A stretch of 64,000 nucleotides of DNA from CAISIP01 sp043759735 (GCA_043759735.1 JAYUQC010000127.1:12596-76595), one strand, 5' to 3'; shown: positions 7,844-17,062, numbered from the stretch's first letter. The notes: generated from the sequence alone by a model not told the origin. Numbers and translations: made by a program.

Positions 7844-8923
7844 TCAGTTGCTCGCCTGCAGCGACTTGCCATGCTCGGGGCTCGGCCACAGCCCGCGCGG
7901 GCGCATCAGCATGATGGTGATCATGGCCAGCGCAATCAGCAATTGGCGCAGGATGGACGCGTCCAGCCGCCCCCCGGTAAAGGCCTGCAATGGACTGGCC
8001 ACGTAACGCAGCACTTCTGGCAGCGCCGCCAGCAGCAACGCGCCAAGCACCACGCCGGGCAGGTGGCCCAGACCGCCGAGCACCACCATGGAGACGATCA
8101 TCACCGACTCCATCAACGTAAACGACTCGGGTGAGACGAAACCCTGGAACGACGCGAACAAGGCACCGCTGACGCCGCCGAAGGATGCCCCCATGCCGAA
8201 CGCCAGTAGTTTGAGGTTGCGGGTGTTGATGCCCATCGCCTTGGCGGCGATTTCGTCTTCGCGGATTGCCATCCAGGCCCGGCCAACACGCGACAAGGCC
8301 AAGCGGTGGCTCAGTACGATACTGACCAGGACCAGGCCCAGGAACAGGTAGTAATACATCGCCACCGAGGTGAGTTCCAGGCCAAAAATGGAGGTCGACC
8401 GGCGCATGTCGACGCCGAAGACCTGGAACGCATCGATGCCGCTCAGTCCTTTGGGGCCGTTGGTGATATTCACCGGATGGTCGAGATTGTTCAGGAACAC
8501 CCGGATGATCTCGCCAAAACCCAGTGTCACGATGGCCAGGTAGTCGCCGCGCAGCTTGAGCGTCGGCGCTCCCAGCAATACCCCGAACAGCGCGGCGACT
8601 CCGGCTGCCAGCGGAATGACGAGCAGGATCGGGGCATGGATGCCGTGCGGATACAGGGCGGCAATCCAAGAGAACGTATTGGTGAGATGGGGCGACGCCA
8701 GCAGCGCATACATGTAGGCGCCAACCGCAAAGAACGCGACATAGCCCAGGTCCAGCAGACCGGCGTACCCGACCACGATGTTCAGGCCGATGGCCAGCAG
8801 CACATACAGCAATGCTGTGTCGGCGATACGGACCCAGGCATTGCCGAACACCTGCAATCCCATAGGCAGCAGGACCAGCGCCAGGCCCGCGATGACGTAC
8901 AGGACGATCTTGTTGTTTTTCAT
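7844..8923 (-). CDS. livM: Branched-chain amino acid ABC transporter permease LivM
   Basis: Inner-membrane permease of the Liv importer, 359 residues with about nine to ten transmembrane segments. Diagnostic stretches are GLNIVVGYAGLLDLGYVAFFAVGAY in the N-terminal half (read here as GLNIVVGYAGLLDLG plus following helix) and the coupling region RVGRAWMAIREDEIAAKAMG, which contacts the ATPases. The ATG at 8923 has GGAGAG upstream and begins with MKNNK before the first helix. It lies between livH (13 bases upstream) and livG. Confidence 0.94.
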   Translation of the reverse strand: MKNNKIVLYVIAGLALVLLPMGLQVFGNAWVRIADTALLYVLLAIGLNIVVGYAGLLDLGYVAFFAVGAYMYALLASPHLTNTFSWIAALYPHGIHAPILLVIPLAAGVAALFGVLLGAPTLKLRGDYLAIVTLGFGEIIRVFLNNLDHPVNITNGPKGLSGIDAFQVFGVDMRRSTSIFGLELTSVAMYYYLFLGLVLVSIVLSHRLALSRVGRAWMAIREDEIAAKAMGINTRNLKLLAFGMGASFGGVSGALFASFQGFVSPESFTLMESVMIVSMVVLGGLGHLPGVVLGALLLAALPEVLRYVASPLQAFTGGRLDASILRQLLIALAMITIMLMRPRGLWPSPEHGKSLQASN

Positions 8924-8936
8924 GTTGGTTCTCTCC

Positions 8937-9866
8937 TCAGGCGCGATCTGCCACACGCTCGCCCAGCAAGCCGGACGGGCGCAATGTCAGGATCACGATC
9001 AATACGACGAAGGCAAAGATCTCCGAGTAGTGGCTGCCCAGCACACCACCGGTCAGGACGCCGATGTATCCGGAGCCGAGCGCTTCGATCACCCCGAGCA
9101 AGATGCCACCGACCACAGCACCAGCCAGATTGCCAATGCCGCCGAACACCGCGGCAGTGAAAGCCTTCAAGCCAGGCAGGAAACCCATCGCGTGCTGCAC
9201 CGTGCCGTACTTCATCGCCAGCATGATGCCGGCGATCGCCGCCAGCACTGCACCAATCACGAAGGTTGCGGAAATAACGACGTCGGGTTTGACGCCCATC
9301 AGGGCCGCCACCCGCGGATTCTCTGCGGTGGCACGCATGGCGCGACCCAGAGAGGTGTAGTTGACCAGCCAGACCAGGGCCACCAGCAGGATGGCGGTCA
9401 GCGACAGGATCAGCAGGTCGGTCGGTGATATCACCGCGCCGGCGATCTCGTAGGGTGTCGATGGCAACAGGGATGGAAATGGCTTGGGATTGGGTTTCCA
9501 GATGATCATGGCCACCGTCTGCAGCAACAACGACATACCGATCGCCGTTATCAACGGCGCCAACCGGGGTGAATTGCGCAATGGCCGGTAGGCGACTTTT
9601 TCAATCGTGAAGTTGAGCACCGCGGCGACCGTACACGCTACCAATGCAGAAATGATCAGGACCACCCAGCCCGCCATTCCGGGGAAGGCGGGCTGCAAGA
9701 GCCCGGCCACGGTCCAGGCGGTCAGCGCACCAAACATCAGCACTTCACCGTGCGCGAAGTTGATGAGCTGAATGATGCCGTACACCATGGTGTACCCCAG
9801 TGCGACCAGCGCATACACGCTGCCCAGCACCAGCCCATTGATCATCTGCTGGAGAAAAATATCCAT
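8937..9866 (-). CDS. livH: Branched-chain amino acid ABC transporter permease LivH
   Basis: Partner permease of LivM, 309 residues, with about eight hydrophobic segments. Family markers are NGLVLGSVYALVALGYTMVYG, the INFAHGE motif near residue 38, and GRAMRATAENPRVAALMG, the cytoplasmic coupling loop. The ATG at 9866 begins MDIFLQQMINGL, the standard LivH start. It is the first cistron of livH-livM-livG-livF. No periplasmic binding protein gene (livK/livJ) is present on either side, so the binding protein must be encoded elsewhere. Confidence 0.94.
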   Translation of the reverse strand: MDIFLQQMINGLVLGSVYALVALGYTMVYGIIQLINFAHGEVLMFGALTAWTVAGLLQPAFPGMAGWVVLIISALVACTVAAVLNFTIEKVAYRPLRNSPRLAPLITAIGMSLLLQTVAMIIWKPNPKPFPSLLPSTPYEIAGAVISPTDLLILSLTAILLVALVWLVNYTSLGRAMRATAENPRVAALMGVKPDVVISATFVIGAVLAAIAGIMLAMKYGTVQHAMGFLPGLKAFTAAVFGGIGNLAGAVVGGILLGVIEALGSGYIGVLTGGVLGSHYSEIFAFVVLIVILTLRPSGLLGERVADRA

Positions 9867-10131
9867 GAATTGGTGCTCCGGTCTTATCGATTGGTGGTGC
9901 GGCAGAACCTGACACTTGTGGCGCCATATTGCGCTACGCAAAAACCGGAAAATGTTCCATCCCCGGTGTTGCAGATATTGAACCCTCCGCAATTCTAATG
10001 AGGCTGACCTGCGTGCCCGCGTCCAAAGCGCACGGGTTTACCCTTGTGGGTCATGCTGCGAACAGCAATGTGGATGCAAGCAAAACATGACCGCTTTCGC
10101 GCCATTGCTTGCTGCGCTGCGCCGTGGCAGA
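9867..10131. other. Intergenic region between rarA and livH
   Basis: This 265-base stretch holds no credible gene. It contains a perfect short inverted repeat TTGCG-CTA-CGCAA at 9929-9941, about 65 bases upstream of livH, which could be an operator for the liv operon. I see no convincing rho-independent terminator for rarA in it. Confidence 0.4.
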
Positions 10132-11436
10132 TCAAGTCTTGCGTGCAGCAGCGTCGAGAGCGCGCAAGTGCGCCAGCTTGTCTGCAATGCGCGCCTCGAG
10201 CCCGCGCGGCACCGGCCGGTACCAATGCGGATCAACCATGCCCTGGGGCAGGTACCGGGCACCAGCGGCATACGCTTCGGGTTCGTCATGGGCATATCGG
10301 TAGCCGCTGCCATGGCCCAGATCCTTCATCAATGCGGTGGGCGCATTGCGCAGCTCTACGGGTACCTCGCGTGATTTGTCGTTCTTGATGAACGCCCGCG
10401 CCTCGTTGAAGGCCACGTACCCCGCATTGCTCTTGGGGGCGACTGCCAGGTAGAGCACGGCTTGCGCCAGTGCCAGTTCACCTTCTGGAGCTCCCAGCCG
10501 CTCGAAGGTCAACGCGGCATCGTTGGCAATCTGCAGCGCGCGCGGGTCGGCCAAGCCGATGTCCTCCCAGGCCATGCGCACGATGCGCCGCGACAGATAG
10601 CGCGCATCGGCCCCGCCGTCGAGCATGCGACAGAGCCAGTACAGCGCGGCATCCGGACTTGAGCCCCGCACCGACTTGTGCAAGGCCGATATCTGGTCGT
10701 AAAAATTGTCACCACCCTTGTCGAAACGCCGGGCGTTGAGTGTCAATGCGTCTTGCAGAAACTGGGCGTCCACCACCGCGACACCGGCCGCTTGCGCGGC
10801 CGTGCTGGTTTGCTCGAGCAGATTGAGCAGGCGGCGGGCGTCACCGTCGGCATACCCGACCAACGTGTCCACGGCCGCAGCGTCAAGTTGCAGATGGCCC
10901 AGCACTTCACTCTGGGCGCGCCGCACCAACTGCGCGAGTTCATCGTCGGTGAGTGCCTGCAAAACATAGACCTGGGCCCGTGACAACAAGGCCGAGTTAA
11001 CCTCGAACGAGGGGTTCTCTGTCGTCGCGCCGATAAAGGTGACCAGGCCCGATTCGACAAACGGCAACAGGCCATCCTGCTGGCTCTTGTTGAACCGATG
11101 GATCTCATCGACAAACAGGATGGTCTTCTTGCCCTGCGCAAGATTGAGCTCGGCCTGCTCCATCGACGCGCGGATTTCCTTGACCCCCGAGAACACTGCC
11201 GACAAGGCGATGAAGGCGTATCCAAAGGCACTCGCCGTCAGACGCGCCAGCGTTGTTTTTCCAACCCCGGGTGGCCCCCACAGAATCATCGAATGTGGTC
11301 GGCCCGATTCGAAGGCCAGACGCAACGGACGACCCCGACCGATCAGATGGGATTGTCCGATCACCGCATCCAGGCTTGCCGGTCGCAGCGCCTCGGCCAG
11401 CGGAGCAACGGGCTCGGATGAAAACAGCTCAGCCAT
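10132..11436 (-). CDS. rarA: Replication-associated recombination protein A (RarA/MgsA)
   Basis: AAA+ ATPase related to clamp loaders that acts at stalled replication forks. The 434-residue protein has Walker A WGPPGVGKTT (53-62), Walker B TILFVDEIHRFN (105-116), sensor 1 in IGATTENPSFEVN and an arginine-finger SRAQVYVL block. The C-terminal half is the RarA-specific lid and tetramerisation domain (LYWLCRMLDGGADARYLSRR). It is the third gene of the ftsK-lolA-rarA cluster, a conserved order in gamma- and betaproteobacteria, 55 bases after lolA. Confidence 0.96.
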   Translation of the reverse strand: MAELFSSEPVAPLAEALRPASLDAVIGQSHLIGRGRPLRLAFESGRPHSMILWGPPGVGKTTLARLTASAFGYAFIALSAVFSGVKEIRASMEQAELNLAQGKKTILFVDEIHRFNKSQQDGLLPFVESGLVTFIGATTENPSFEVNSALLSRAQVYVLQALTDDELAQLVRRAQSEVLGHLQLDAAAVDTLVGYADGDARRLLNLLEQTSTAAQAAGVAVVDAQFLQDALTLNARRFDKGGDNFYDQISALHKSVRGSSPDAALYWLCRMLDGGADARYLSRRIVRMAWEDIGLADPRALQIANDAALTFERLGAPEGELALAQAVLYLAVAPKSNAGYVAFNEARAFIKNDKSREVPVELRNAPTALMKDLGHGSGYRYAHDEPEAYAAGARYLPQGMVDPHWYRPVPRGLEARIADKLAHLRALDAAARKT

Positions 11437-11491
11437 GCTGCGGACCGGTGATCGTCAATGGCAACCGGCCGCGCCGCGCAGGCCGACCCCG

Positions 11492-12145
11492 TTATTGACG
11501 AATGACATCCGCGCCGACCGGTGGCTTGAACTGGAACAAATCGGCCGGCAACACCGGGTTGACTTCGACCTTGTCGAAACGCAATTCGGAACGCTGGCCG
11601 AAGTTGTCCAGTATGTCCAGCACGGCCAGTGTCGGTGTCGCTGAATTGCCCCGGAAACCGACCCGGACCGATTGCAGTTGCCCGTCCTTGTTGTTGGGCG
11701 TCGCAAGCACCCATTGCAAGCCGTCCTTATCAGGTTGACCCTGCAGCGTGTACTCGGCCTTCACCACTGACAGGTCCGGGGCTGCGGCAATCAATGCTGC
11801 CGGCGTGGAGCCCAGCACCAACGCCTGTTTGCGCGCCGTCACCTGATTCAGATCCACGTCGTGCATCCACAAGGTCTGGCCGTCAGCCAGGATGGTTTGT
11901 TCGAAAGGCTTGCCATAGACAAAGCGGAACCGGTTCGGCCGCGAGAACGCGAAAGTCCCAGTCGATGTACGCGACCTGGCCGTCTGGCCGGCCCGCGCAG
12001 GCGCTGTCACCACCTGCGTAAACTCCGCGCGTCCGCTGGCAACACCCTTGACAAAACGCTCCAGGCTATCGAGCCCGTCGGCCCGTGCACCAGCACAAGC
12101 CAGCACAGCCAGGAATGACACCATCAAAACCATCTGGCGCCGCAT
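11492..12145 (-). CDS. lolA: Outer-membrane lipoprotein carrier protein LolA
   Basis: Periplasmic chaperone that accepts lipoproteins from the LolCDE exporter and hands them to LolB. The 217-residue precursor has a signal peptide (MRRQM, hydrophobic core, ARA cleavage near residue 22) and the LolA fold segments FVKGVASGRAEFTQVV and GTFAFSRPNRFRFVYGKPFEQ. The ATG at 12145 overlaps the ftsK stop as TGATG, indicating translational coupling; a GTG one codon earlier is the alternative. LolC and LolD are encoded about 36 kb away in this window. Confidence 0.94.
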   Translation of the reverse strand: MRRQMVLMVSFLAVLACAGARADGLDSLERFVKGVASGRAEFTQVVTAPARAGQTARSRTSTGTFAFSRPNRFRFVYGKPFEQTILADGQTLWMHDVDLNQVTARKQALVLGSTPAALIAAAPDLSVVKAEYTLQGQPDKDGLQWVLATPNNKDGQLQSVRVGFRGNSATPTLAVLDILDNFGQRSELRFDKVEVNPVLPADLFQFKPPVGADVIRQ

Positions 12146-14490
12146 CACTCTGCCCTCGCAGGAACCAGGATCTCACGCTGTCCGCTGCCGCTCATCGCGC
12201 TGACCAGTCCGGCCTTTTCCATGTCCTCGACCAGCCGCGCGGCACGGTTGTAGCCGATCTTCAAGTGCCGCTGGACCAGCGAGATGCTGGCCTTGCGATT
12301 CTTCAGCACCACCTCCACGGCCTGGTCATACATCGGATCCTTTTCGCCGCCGTTGCCGCCGTCCCCGATGCCGTCAAGATCGCCATCGACCGTTCCGCCT
12401 TCGAGCACACCCTCGATATAGTTCGGCGCTCCCTGCGACTTGAGATAGGCGACCACCCGGTGAACCTCCTCATCGCTGACAAACGCGCCGTGAACCCGTA
12501 TCGGAAGCCCGGTGCCGCTGGGCAAGTACAGCATGTCCCCCATGCCCAGCAAAGCCTCGGCGCCCATCTGGTCCAGGATGGTCCGGCTGTCGATCTTGCT
12601 GCTGACCTGGAACGCGATCCTGGTCGGAATGTTGGCCTTGATCAGTCCGGTAATCACATCCACGCTCGGTCGCTGCGTGGCCAGAATCAGGTGAATGCCG
12701 GCCGCCCTGGCCTTTTGCGCGAGGCGCGCAATCAATTCCTCGATCTTCTTGCCCACCACCATCATCAGATCGGCCAGCTCGTCGATGACAACGACGATAT
12801 GCGGCAAGCGCTCCAAGGGCTCTGGCTGCTCCGGGGTCAGGCTGAACGGGTTGGATACCAACTCGCCGCGCGACTTGGCGTCCTCCAACTTGCTGTTGAA
12901 TCCGGCGAGATTGCGCACTCCCATCTTGCTCATCAGCTTGTAGCGCCGTTCCATCTCGGCCACGCACCAGGTCAGGCCATGGGCGGCCTGGCGCATGTCG
13001 GTCACCACGGGAGCCAGCAGATGGGGAATGCCCTCATACACCGACATCTCCAGCATCTTGGGATCGATCATCAGCAAGCGCACGTCACGGGCATCGGCCT
13101 TGTACAACAGGCTCAGGATCATGGCGTTTATGCCGACGGACTTGCCCGCGCCGGTGGTGCCCGCCACCAGCACATGCGGCATCTTGGCCAGGTCGGCGAC
13201 CACCGGATTGCCGACGATGTCCTTGCCAAGACCAATGGTCAGCATGGACTTGGCTTCGTTGTACACCCGCGACCCCAGGATCTCCGACAACCGGATCGAC
13301 TGGCGCTTCGCATTGGGCAGCTCGAGCGCCATATAGTTCTTGCCGGGAATGGTTTCCACGACCCGAATCGACGTCAGGCTCAGGCTGCGTGCCAGGTCCT
13401 TGGCCAGCCCAACGATCTGCGAACCCTTCACACCCAGGGCGGGCTCGATCTCATAACGGGTGATCACCGGCCCCGGCAGGGCCAGGATGACCCAGACCTC
13501 GACGCCGAAATCCTTGAGCTTCTTCTCGATCATGCGGCTGGTCATGTCCAGCATTTCCGGCGACACGGTTTCCTGGCGGGCCTGGGCGGCATCGAGCAGA
13601 TCGACTTGCGGCAATTTACTGTCGAGCATGTCGGCAAAAAGCGGCTTCTGGCGCTCCTTGGCAACGCGCTCGCTCTTGGGCACTTCCAGTACCAACGGCT
13701 CGATCTGCACCGGCGCCGGGTGGTGTTCCTTGATCTCGACCCGCTCGCCGGTCACGACGACCTCACGCTCGCGAGCGGCCTGCTGGCCCATGGCGATGTC
13801 CTGCACCGCCTCACGCTTCTTGCGGCGAGACTCCAGCTGCGCATGCATTGCAGCGCCGATGCGCTCGGCAACATTACCCCAGGAGAATCGAAACGCCAGC
13901 GCCGCGCCGACCAGGCCAAGCAAAATCGCGACCAGGCCCGAGCCGGTAAAGCCAAACCATCGCAAACCCATGGGGCCCAACACGCTGCCCAGTGCGCCGC
14001 CACTGTCCGCCGGCAGCCGAACGTCGAAACTGTACAGGCGGGTCCACTCCAGCAGGCAACTGGCGCCCAGCAGCATCAGCAAGCCACACCAGAAGGCGGC
14101 TCGACCAGTAAGCCAGGCATGGTGCGCCGCCGTGCCCTCGACCGTCAATTGCGGCGCAGAGCCATGGCGCAACCAGCTCGCCAGTCCGGACAGCCAGGCG
14201 CGGCAGCCAACGGCAACCAGCCACCATGCAGAAAAACCGAACAGGTAGTAACTTGCGTCGGCGATCCAGGCGCCCAGGCGCCCCGCCCGATTGACCAGGT
14301 TGCCACCATGGCCGGAAGTGGACCAGGCCGCATCCGCCGGCGAATACGTCAGCAGTGCCAAAACCCAGAAGGCCAGCATCAACGCGCCGGCCAGCAAGAC
14401 CAGTTCGACCGCAAACTTGCCAAATCCAGCGGGAGGCGCGACGGGCGTCGCCCGTCTGCCAGAGGTCAGGGTATCAAGAGAATAAGTCAT
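12145..14490 (-). CDS. ftsK: DNA translocase FtsK (short form)
   Basis: Septal DNA pump that clears and sorts chromosome dimers to dif during division. The 781-residue protein has N-terminal membrane helices (about 28-48, 82-98, 130-148, 172-200), a short linker, and a RecA-type motor with Walker A GTTGAGKS (444-451) and Walker B around IVVVIDELADLMM. The C-terminal winged-helix gamma domain (about 715-776, ending SGSGQREILVPARAE) reads KOPS sequences. The linker is much shorter than in E. coli FtsK, as in other Betaproteobacteria. It is cotranscribed with lolA through an overlapping stop and start. Confidence 0.96.
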   Translation of the reverse strand: MTYSLDTLTSGRRATPVAPPAGFGKFAVELVLLAGALMLAFWVLALLTYSPADAAWSTSGHGGNLVNRAGRLGAWIADASYYLFGFSAWWLVAVGCRAWLSGLASWLRHGSAPQLTVEGTAAHHAWLTGRAAFWCGLLMLLGASCLLEWTRLYSFDVRLPADSGGALGSVLGPMGLRWFGFTGSGLVAILLGLVGAALAFRFSWGNVAERIGAAMHAQLESRRKKREAVQDIAMGQQAAREREVVVTGERVEIKEHHPAPVQIEPLVLEVPKSERVAKERQKPLFADMLDSKLPQVDLLDAAQARQETVSPEMLDMTSRMIEKKLKDFGVEVWVILALPGPVITRYEIEPALGVKGSQIVGLAKDLARSLSLTSIRVVETIPGKNYMALELPNAKRQSIRLSEILGSRVYNEAKSMLTIGLGKDIVGNPVVADLAKMPHVLVAGTTGAGKSVGINAMILSLLYKADARDVRLLMIDPKMLEMSVYEGIPHLLAPVVTDMRQAAHGLTWCVAEMERRYKLMSKMGVRNLAGFNSKLEDAKSRGELVSNPFSLTPEQPEPLERLPHIVVVIDELADLMMVVGKKIEELIARLAQKARAAGIHLILATQRPSVDVITGLIKANIPTRIAFQVSSKIDSRTILDQMGAEALLGMGDMLYLPSGTGLPIRVHGAFVSDEEVHRVVAYLKSQGAPNYIEGVLEGGTVDGDLDGIGDGGNGGEKDPMYDQAVEVVLKNRKASISLVQRHLKIGYNRAARLVEDMEKAGLVSAMSGSGQREILVPARAE

Positions 14491-14545
14491 GCATCAGCCG
14501 TTTGTCCTGAGCTTACCCCAAGCCCCAGCACAAGCCAGGACCCAG

Positions 14546-15220
14546 CTAACGGGGTTTGAGCCGCCGATCCTTGATCACCAGGCTGCCGTCATCCCGGGTT
14601 TCGACAAATCCCTGCTCCTCGAAGTCCTTCATCACCCGACTGACCATCTCGCGCGACGCGCCGACCATCTTGGCAATATCCTGGCGTGAGATCTTGTCGC
14701 GAATGATCCGCACATTGTTCTCATCCAGTGGCGCGCTCTCCATCAGTACATTGGCAACGCGTCCGTAAACATTCATCAGCGCCAGTGACTCGATCTTGCG
14801 GTCCGCACTGCGCAGCCGCTGCACCAGGCCTTTCATCACGGCGGCCACCGTTGTGGTGTTTTCAGCCAGGCAACGGTTGAACTCCGCTCCCCCCAGCACC
14901 AGCGCGTCGGTCTGCATCTCGGCCTCCACCGAAGCCGAATGCGGCTCGTGGTCGATCAAGCTCATTTCTCCGACGTAGTCACCCGGATGCATGGTGGCAA
15001 GGATAACCTCGCGGTCCCGGCTATCGGTGACGACCACACGCGCCCGGCCCGCCAGCAAGATGAACAATGACTCACACTTCTTGCCTTGTTCAACCAAAAA
15101 CTCACCACGCTTGAACCGCCGCTTGCCAACCGCGCCAGCCAAGGACTCGGCCTGCGCGGGGGTCAGCATCGCAAACAAAGGCACTCTGCGAATCAGATCC
15201 AGGTTGCTTAACATCGACAT
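14546..15220 (-). CDS. CRP/FNR family transcriptional regulator
   Basis: A 224-residue regulator with a cNMP-binding-like beta roll (about 10-125), a dimerisation helix (about 125-150) and a winged helix-turn-helix (about 175-220). The recognition helix GASREMVSRVMKDFEEQ keeps Arg190, Glu191 and Arg195, the CRP triad that reads TGTGA-type half-sites. The phosphate-binding cassette GDYVGEMSLIDHEPHSASV (80-98) has His94 where CRP has the cyclic-phosphate-binding Arg, so cAMP binding is doubtful. There is no N-terminal FNR Cys cluster. It reads toward ftsK, 55 bases away. AAGGAAA upstream supports the ATG at 15220; an ATG two codons later is possible. Confidence 0.9.
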   Translation of the reverse strand: MSMLSNLDLIRRVPLFAMLTPAQAESLAGAVGKRRFKRGEFLVEQGKKCESLFILLAGRARVVVTDSRDREVILATMHPGDYVGEMSLIDHEPHSASVEAEMQTDALVLGGAEFNRCLAENTTTVAAVMKGLVQRLRSADRKIESLALMNVYGRVANVLMESAPLDENNVRIIRDKISRQDIAKMVGASREMVSRVMKDFEEQGFVETRDDGSLVIKDRRLKPR

Positions 15221-15366
15221 CCGTGTTTCCTTTGGGAAATTGCCCGCTTCCTACAATCGGGCCTGATGCTAACCTCGTATTGTGAGCGATTCCAGGCCCG
15301 GCCGATTGTGCCGTCAGCGGCCAAAATCGTACACCTTAATCTTACCCACCCATTTTTTGCTCAACC

Positions 15367-16317
15367 ATGACTGACACCAAGCACGCCCGCGTCCTGATCC
15401 TGGGCTCCGGCCCGGCCGGCTATTGCGCCGCCATCTACGCTGCCCGCGCCAATCTCAAACCGATGCTGGTTACCGGCATCGCACAGGGCGGACAACTGAT
15501 GACCACTACCGACGTCGACAACTGGCCGGCCGACGTTCAAGGAGTGCAGGGGCCGGAATTGATGCAACGATTTCTGGAGCACGCCGAGCGCTTCAAGACC
15601 GACATCATCTTTGACCATATCAACAAGGTCGACCTGTCCCGTCGCCCATTCCAGTTGATCGGCGACAGTGCCAATTACACCTGCGATGCACTGATCATCG
15701 CCACCGGTGCATCGGCCAAATACCTGGGACTGCCATCCGAGTCCGCGTTCATGGGCAGGGGCGTTTCGGGCTGCGCGACCTGCGATGGTTTCTTTTATCG
15801 AGACCAGGTGTGCTGCGTCGTGGGGGGTGGAAATACTGCGGTGGAAGAAGCCTTGTATCTCTCCAACATTGCCAGCAAGGTCTATCTCATCCATCGGCGG
15901 GACAAGTTCAAGGCGGAGGCGATCCTGGTCGACAGGTTGATGGACAAGGTCGCCGCAGGCAAGATTGAACTCAGGACCCACCATACATTGGATGAGGTTT
16001 TGGGCGACAACTCGGGTGTCACCGGCGTGCGGCTCAAGCGCACCCAGGACGGCATCACCGAGGTTCTGCCATTGTCGGGCTGCTTCATTGCGATAGGACA
16101 TGCGCCCAATACCGATATCTTCCAGGGCCAACTGGAGATGGCTGGAGGCTATATCGTGACCCAGTCCGGCCTCAAGGGAATGGCCACGATGACCAGCCTA
16201 CCGGGCGTGTTCGCGGCGGGTGACGTGCAGGATCATGTCTATCGGCAGGCCATCACCAGCGCTGGAACCGGGTGCATGGCGGCGCTGGACGCCCAGCGCT
16301 TCCTTGAGCAGGACTGA
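15367..16317 (+). CDS. trxB: Thioredoxin-disulfide reductase
   Basis: FAD- and NADPH-dependent reductase that keeps thioredoxin reduced in the cytoplasm. The 316-residue protein has an N-terminal FAD motif GSGPAGYCAA (13-22), the redox-active CATC (Cys136, Cys139) within GVSGCATCDGFFY, the NADPH motif VVGGGNTAVEEA, and the C-terminal FAD motif GVFAAGDVQD. It is divergent from the CRP-like gene, across a 146-base intergenic region. In many proteobacteria trxB flanks ftsK/lolA, consistent with this context. Confidence 0.97.
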   Translation: MTDTKHARVLILGSGPAGYCAAIYAARANLKPMLVTGIAQGGQLMTTTDVDNWPADVQGVQGPELMQRFLEHAERFKTDIIFDHINKVDLSRRPFQLIGDSANYTCDALIIATGASAKYLGLPSESAFMGRGVSGCATCDGFFYRDQVCCVVGGGNTAVEEALYLSNIASKVYLIHRRDKFKAEAILVDRLMDKVAAGKIELRTHHTLDEVLGDNSGVTGVRLKRTQDGITEVLPLSGCFIAIGHAPNTDIFQGQLEMAGGYIVTQSGLKGMATMTSLPGVFAAGDVQDHVYRQAITSAGTGCMAALDAQRFLEQD

Positions 16318-16354
16318 TGGCCTCCAACCGCGGTACGGTCTATATTTCGCTGGC

Positions 16355-16360
16355 TATAAT
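16355..16360 (+). promoter_or_regulatory. -10 element of the rpmB-rpmG promoter
   Basis: A perfect TATAAT about 180 bases upstream of rpmB. No strong -35 is visible at the right spacing. Transcription from here would give a leader of roughly 170 bases. Confidence 0.5.
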
Positions 16361-16412
16361 CCAAGGCTTTACCAAAATTGCCTGGCAACGGGTTTTCATG
16401 GTGAAAGCAGGA

Positions 16413-16466
16413 CCGGCCACCACGCGGTGGGGCCAGGTTCAGTTACCGCCACCGCTACCGGTGGCG
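16413..16466 (+). promoter_or_regulatory. Structured leader of rpmB-rpmG: tandem hairpins
   Basis: Two stable hairpins lie in the putative leader. The first pairs GGCCACCAC with GTGGGGCC around GCG (16415-16434, one bulge). The second is a perfect eight-base stem, CGCCACCG with CGGTGGCG, around a CTAC loop (16447-16466). Neither is followed by a T-run, so they are not terminators. Ribosomal protein leaders often carry autoregulatory structures, which is the inference here. Confidence 0.45.
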
Positions 16467-16539
16467 AGGTGCGGCGAAAGCCGTTAACGCATACGCGACG
16501 CACCCGCAGTGTGATCGCGCAGTTTGATGGAGTGTCCAC

Positions 16540-16773
16540 ATGGCACGCGTTTGTGAAGTAACGGGCAAAGGCCCCATGGTGGGAAACAACGTTTCCCATG
16601 CCAACAACCGGACAAAGCGCCGCTTCCTGCCCAACCTGCAATACCGCCGGTTCTGGGTCGAAACGGAAAGTCGCTGGGTTCGCCTGAGGGTTTCCAGTGC
16701 AGCCCTGCGCTTGATCGACAAGAAGGGGATCGAGACCGTGCTGGCCGACATGCGCGCCCGGGGACAGGCCTAA
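16540..16773 (+). CDS. rpmB: 50S ribosomal protein L28
   Basis: A 77-residue ribosomal protein with the L28 signature MARVCEVTGKGPMVGNNVSH at the N-terminus and RRFLPNLQYRRFW in the middle. It is a basic protein of the large subunit. It is followed after 72 bases by rpmG, the usual partner, on the same strand. A long structured leader precedes it. Confidence 0.97.
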   Translation: MARVCEVTGKGPMVGNNVSHANNRTKRRFLPNLQYRRFWVETESRWVRLRVSSAALRLIDKKGIETVLADMRARGQA

Positions 16774-16845
16774 TCCAATTCGACTGCGGGCAAGTCACAA
16801 CCCAATCGTGACCAGGCCGCAATCCACTGACTGAAGGAAAACACC

Positions 16846-17016
16846 ATGGCTACCAAAGGCTCACGCGAGAAGATCAAGCTGGAATCCACTGCCGGCACCG
16901 GGCATTTCTACACGACCAGCAAGAACAAGAAAACCATGCCAGAAAAGATGTTGATCAAGAAATTTGATCCGAAGGCCCGCAAACACGTGGACTACAAGGA
17001 AATCAAGCTGAAGTAA
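16846..17016 (+). CDS. rpmG: 50S ribosomal protein L33
   Basis: A 56-residue basic protein beginning MATKGSREKIKLESTAGTGH and ending VDYKEIKLK, typical of L33. It lacks the CxxC pairs of the zinc-binding form, so it is the zinc-independent type. The ATG is preceded by GAAGGAAAA. A strong terminator follows directly, closing the rpmB-rpmG operon. Confidence 0.96.
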   Translation: MATKGSREKIKLESTAGTGHFYTTSKNKKTMPEKMLIKKFDPKARKHVDYKEIKLK

Positions 17017-17036
17017 TCAGCTGAAATCCAGGACAG

Positions 17037-17062
17037 AAAGGCCCGGTTCTCCGGGCCTTTTC
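17037..17062 (+). terminator. Terminator of the rpmB-rpmG operon
   Basis: AAAGGCCCGG pairs with CCGGGCCTTT around TTCT, followed by TT. The A and T flanks make it function in either direction. Confidence 0.88.

Noticed and set aside
12085..14559. Long open frame (over 800 codons) on the plus strand opposite ftsK
   Set aside because: The opposite strand encodes a complete FtsK with all motifs. High GC at third positions leaves antisense frames open; the product is low-complexity His/Gln/Arg-rich without known domains.
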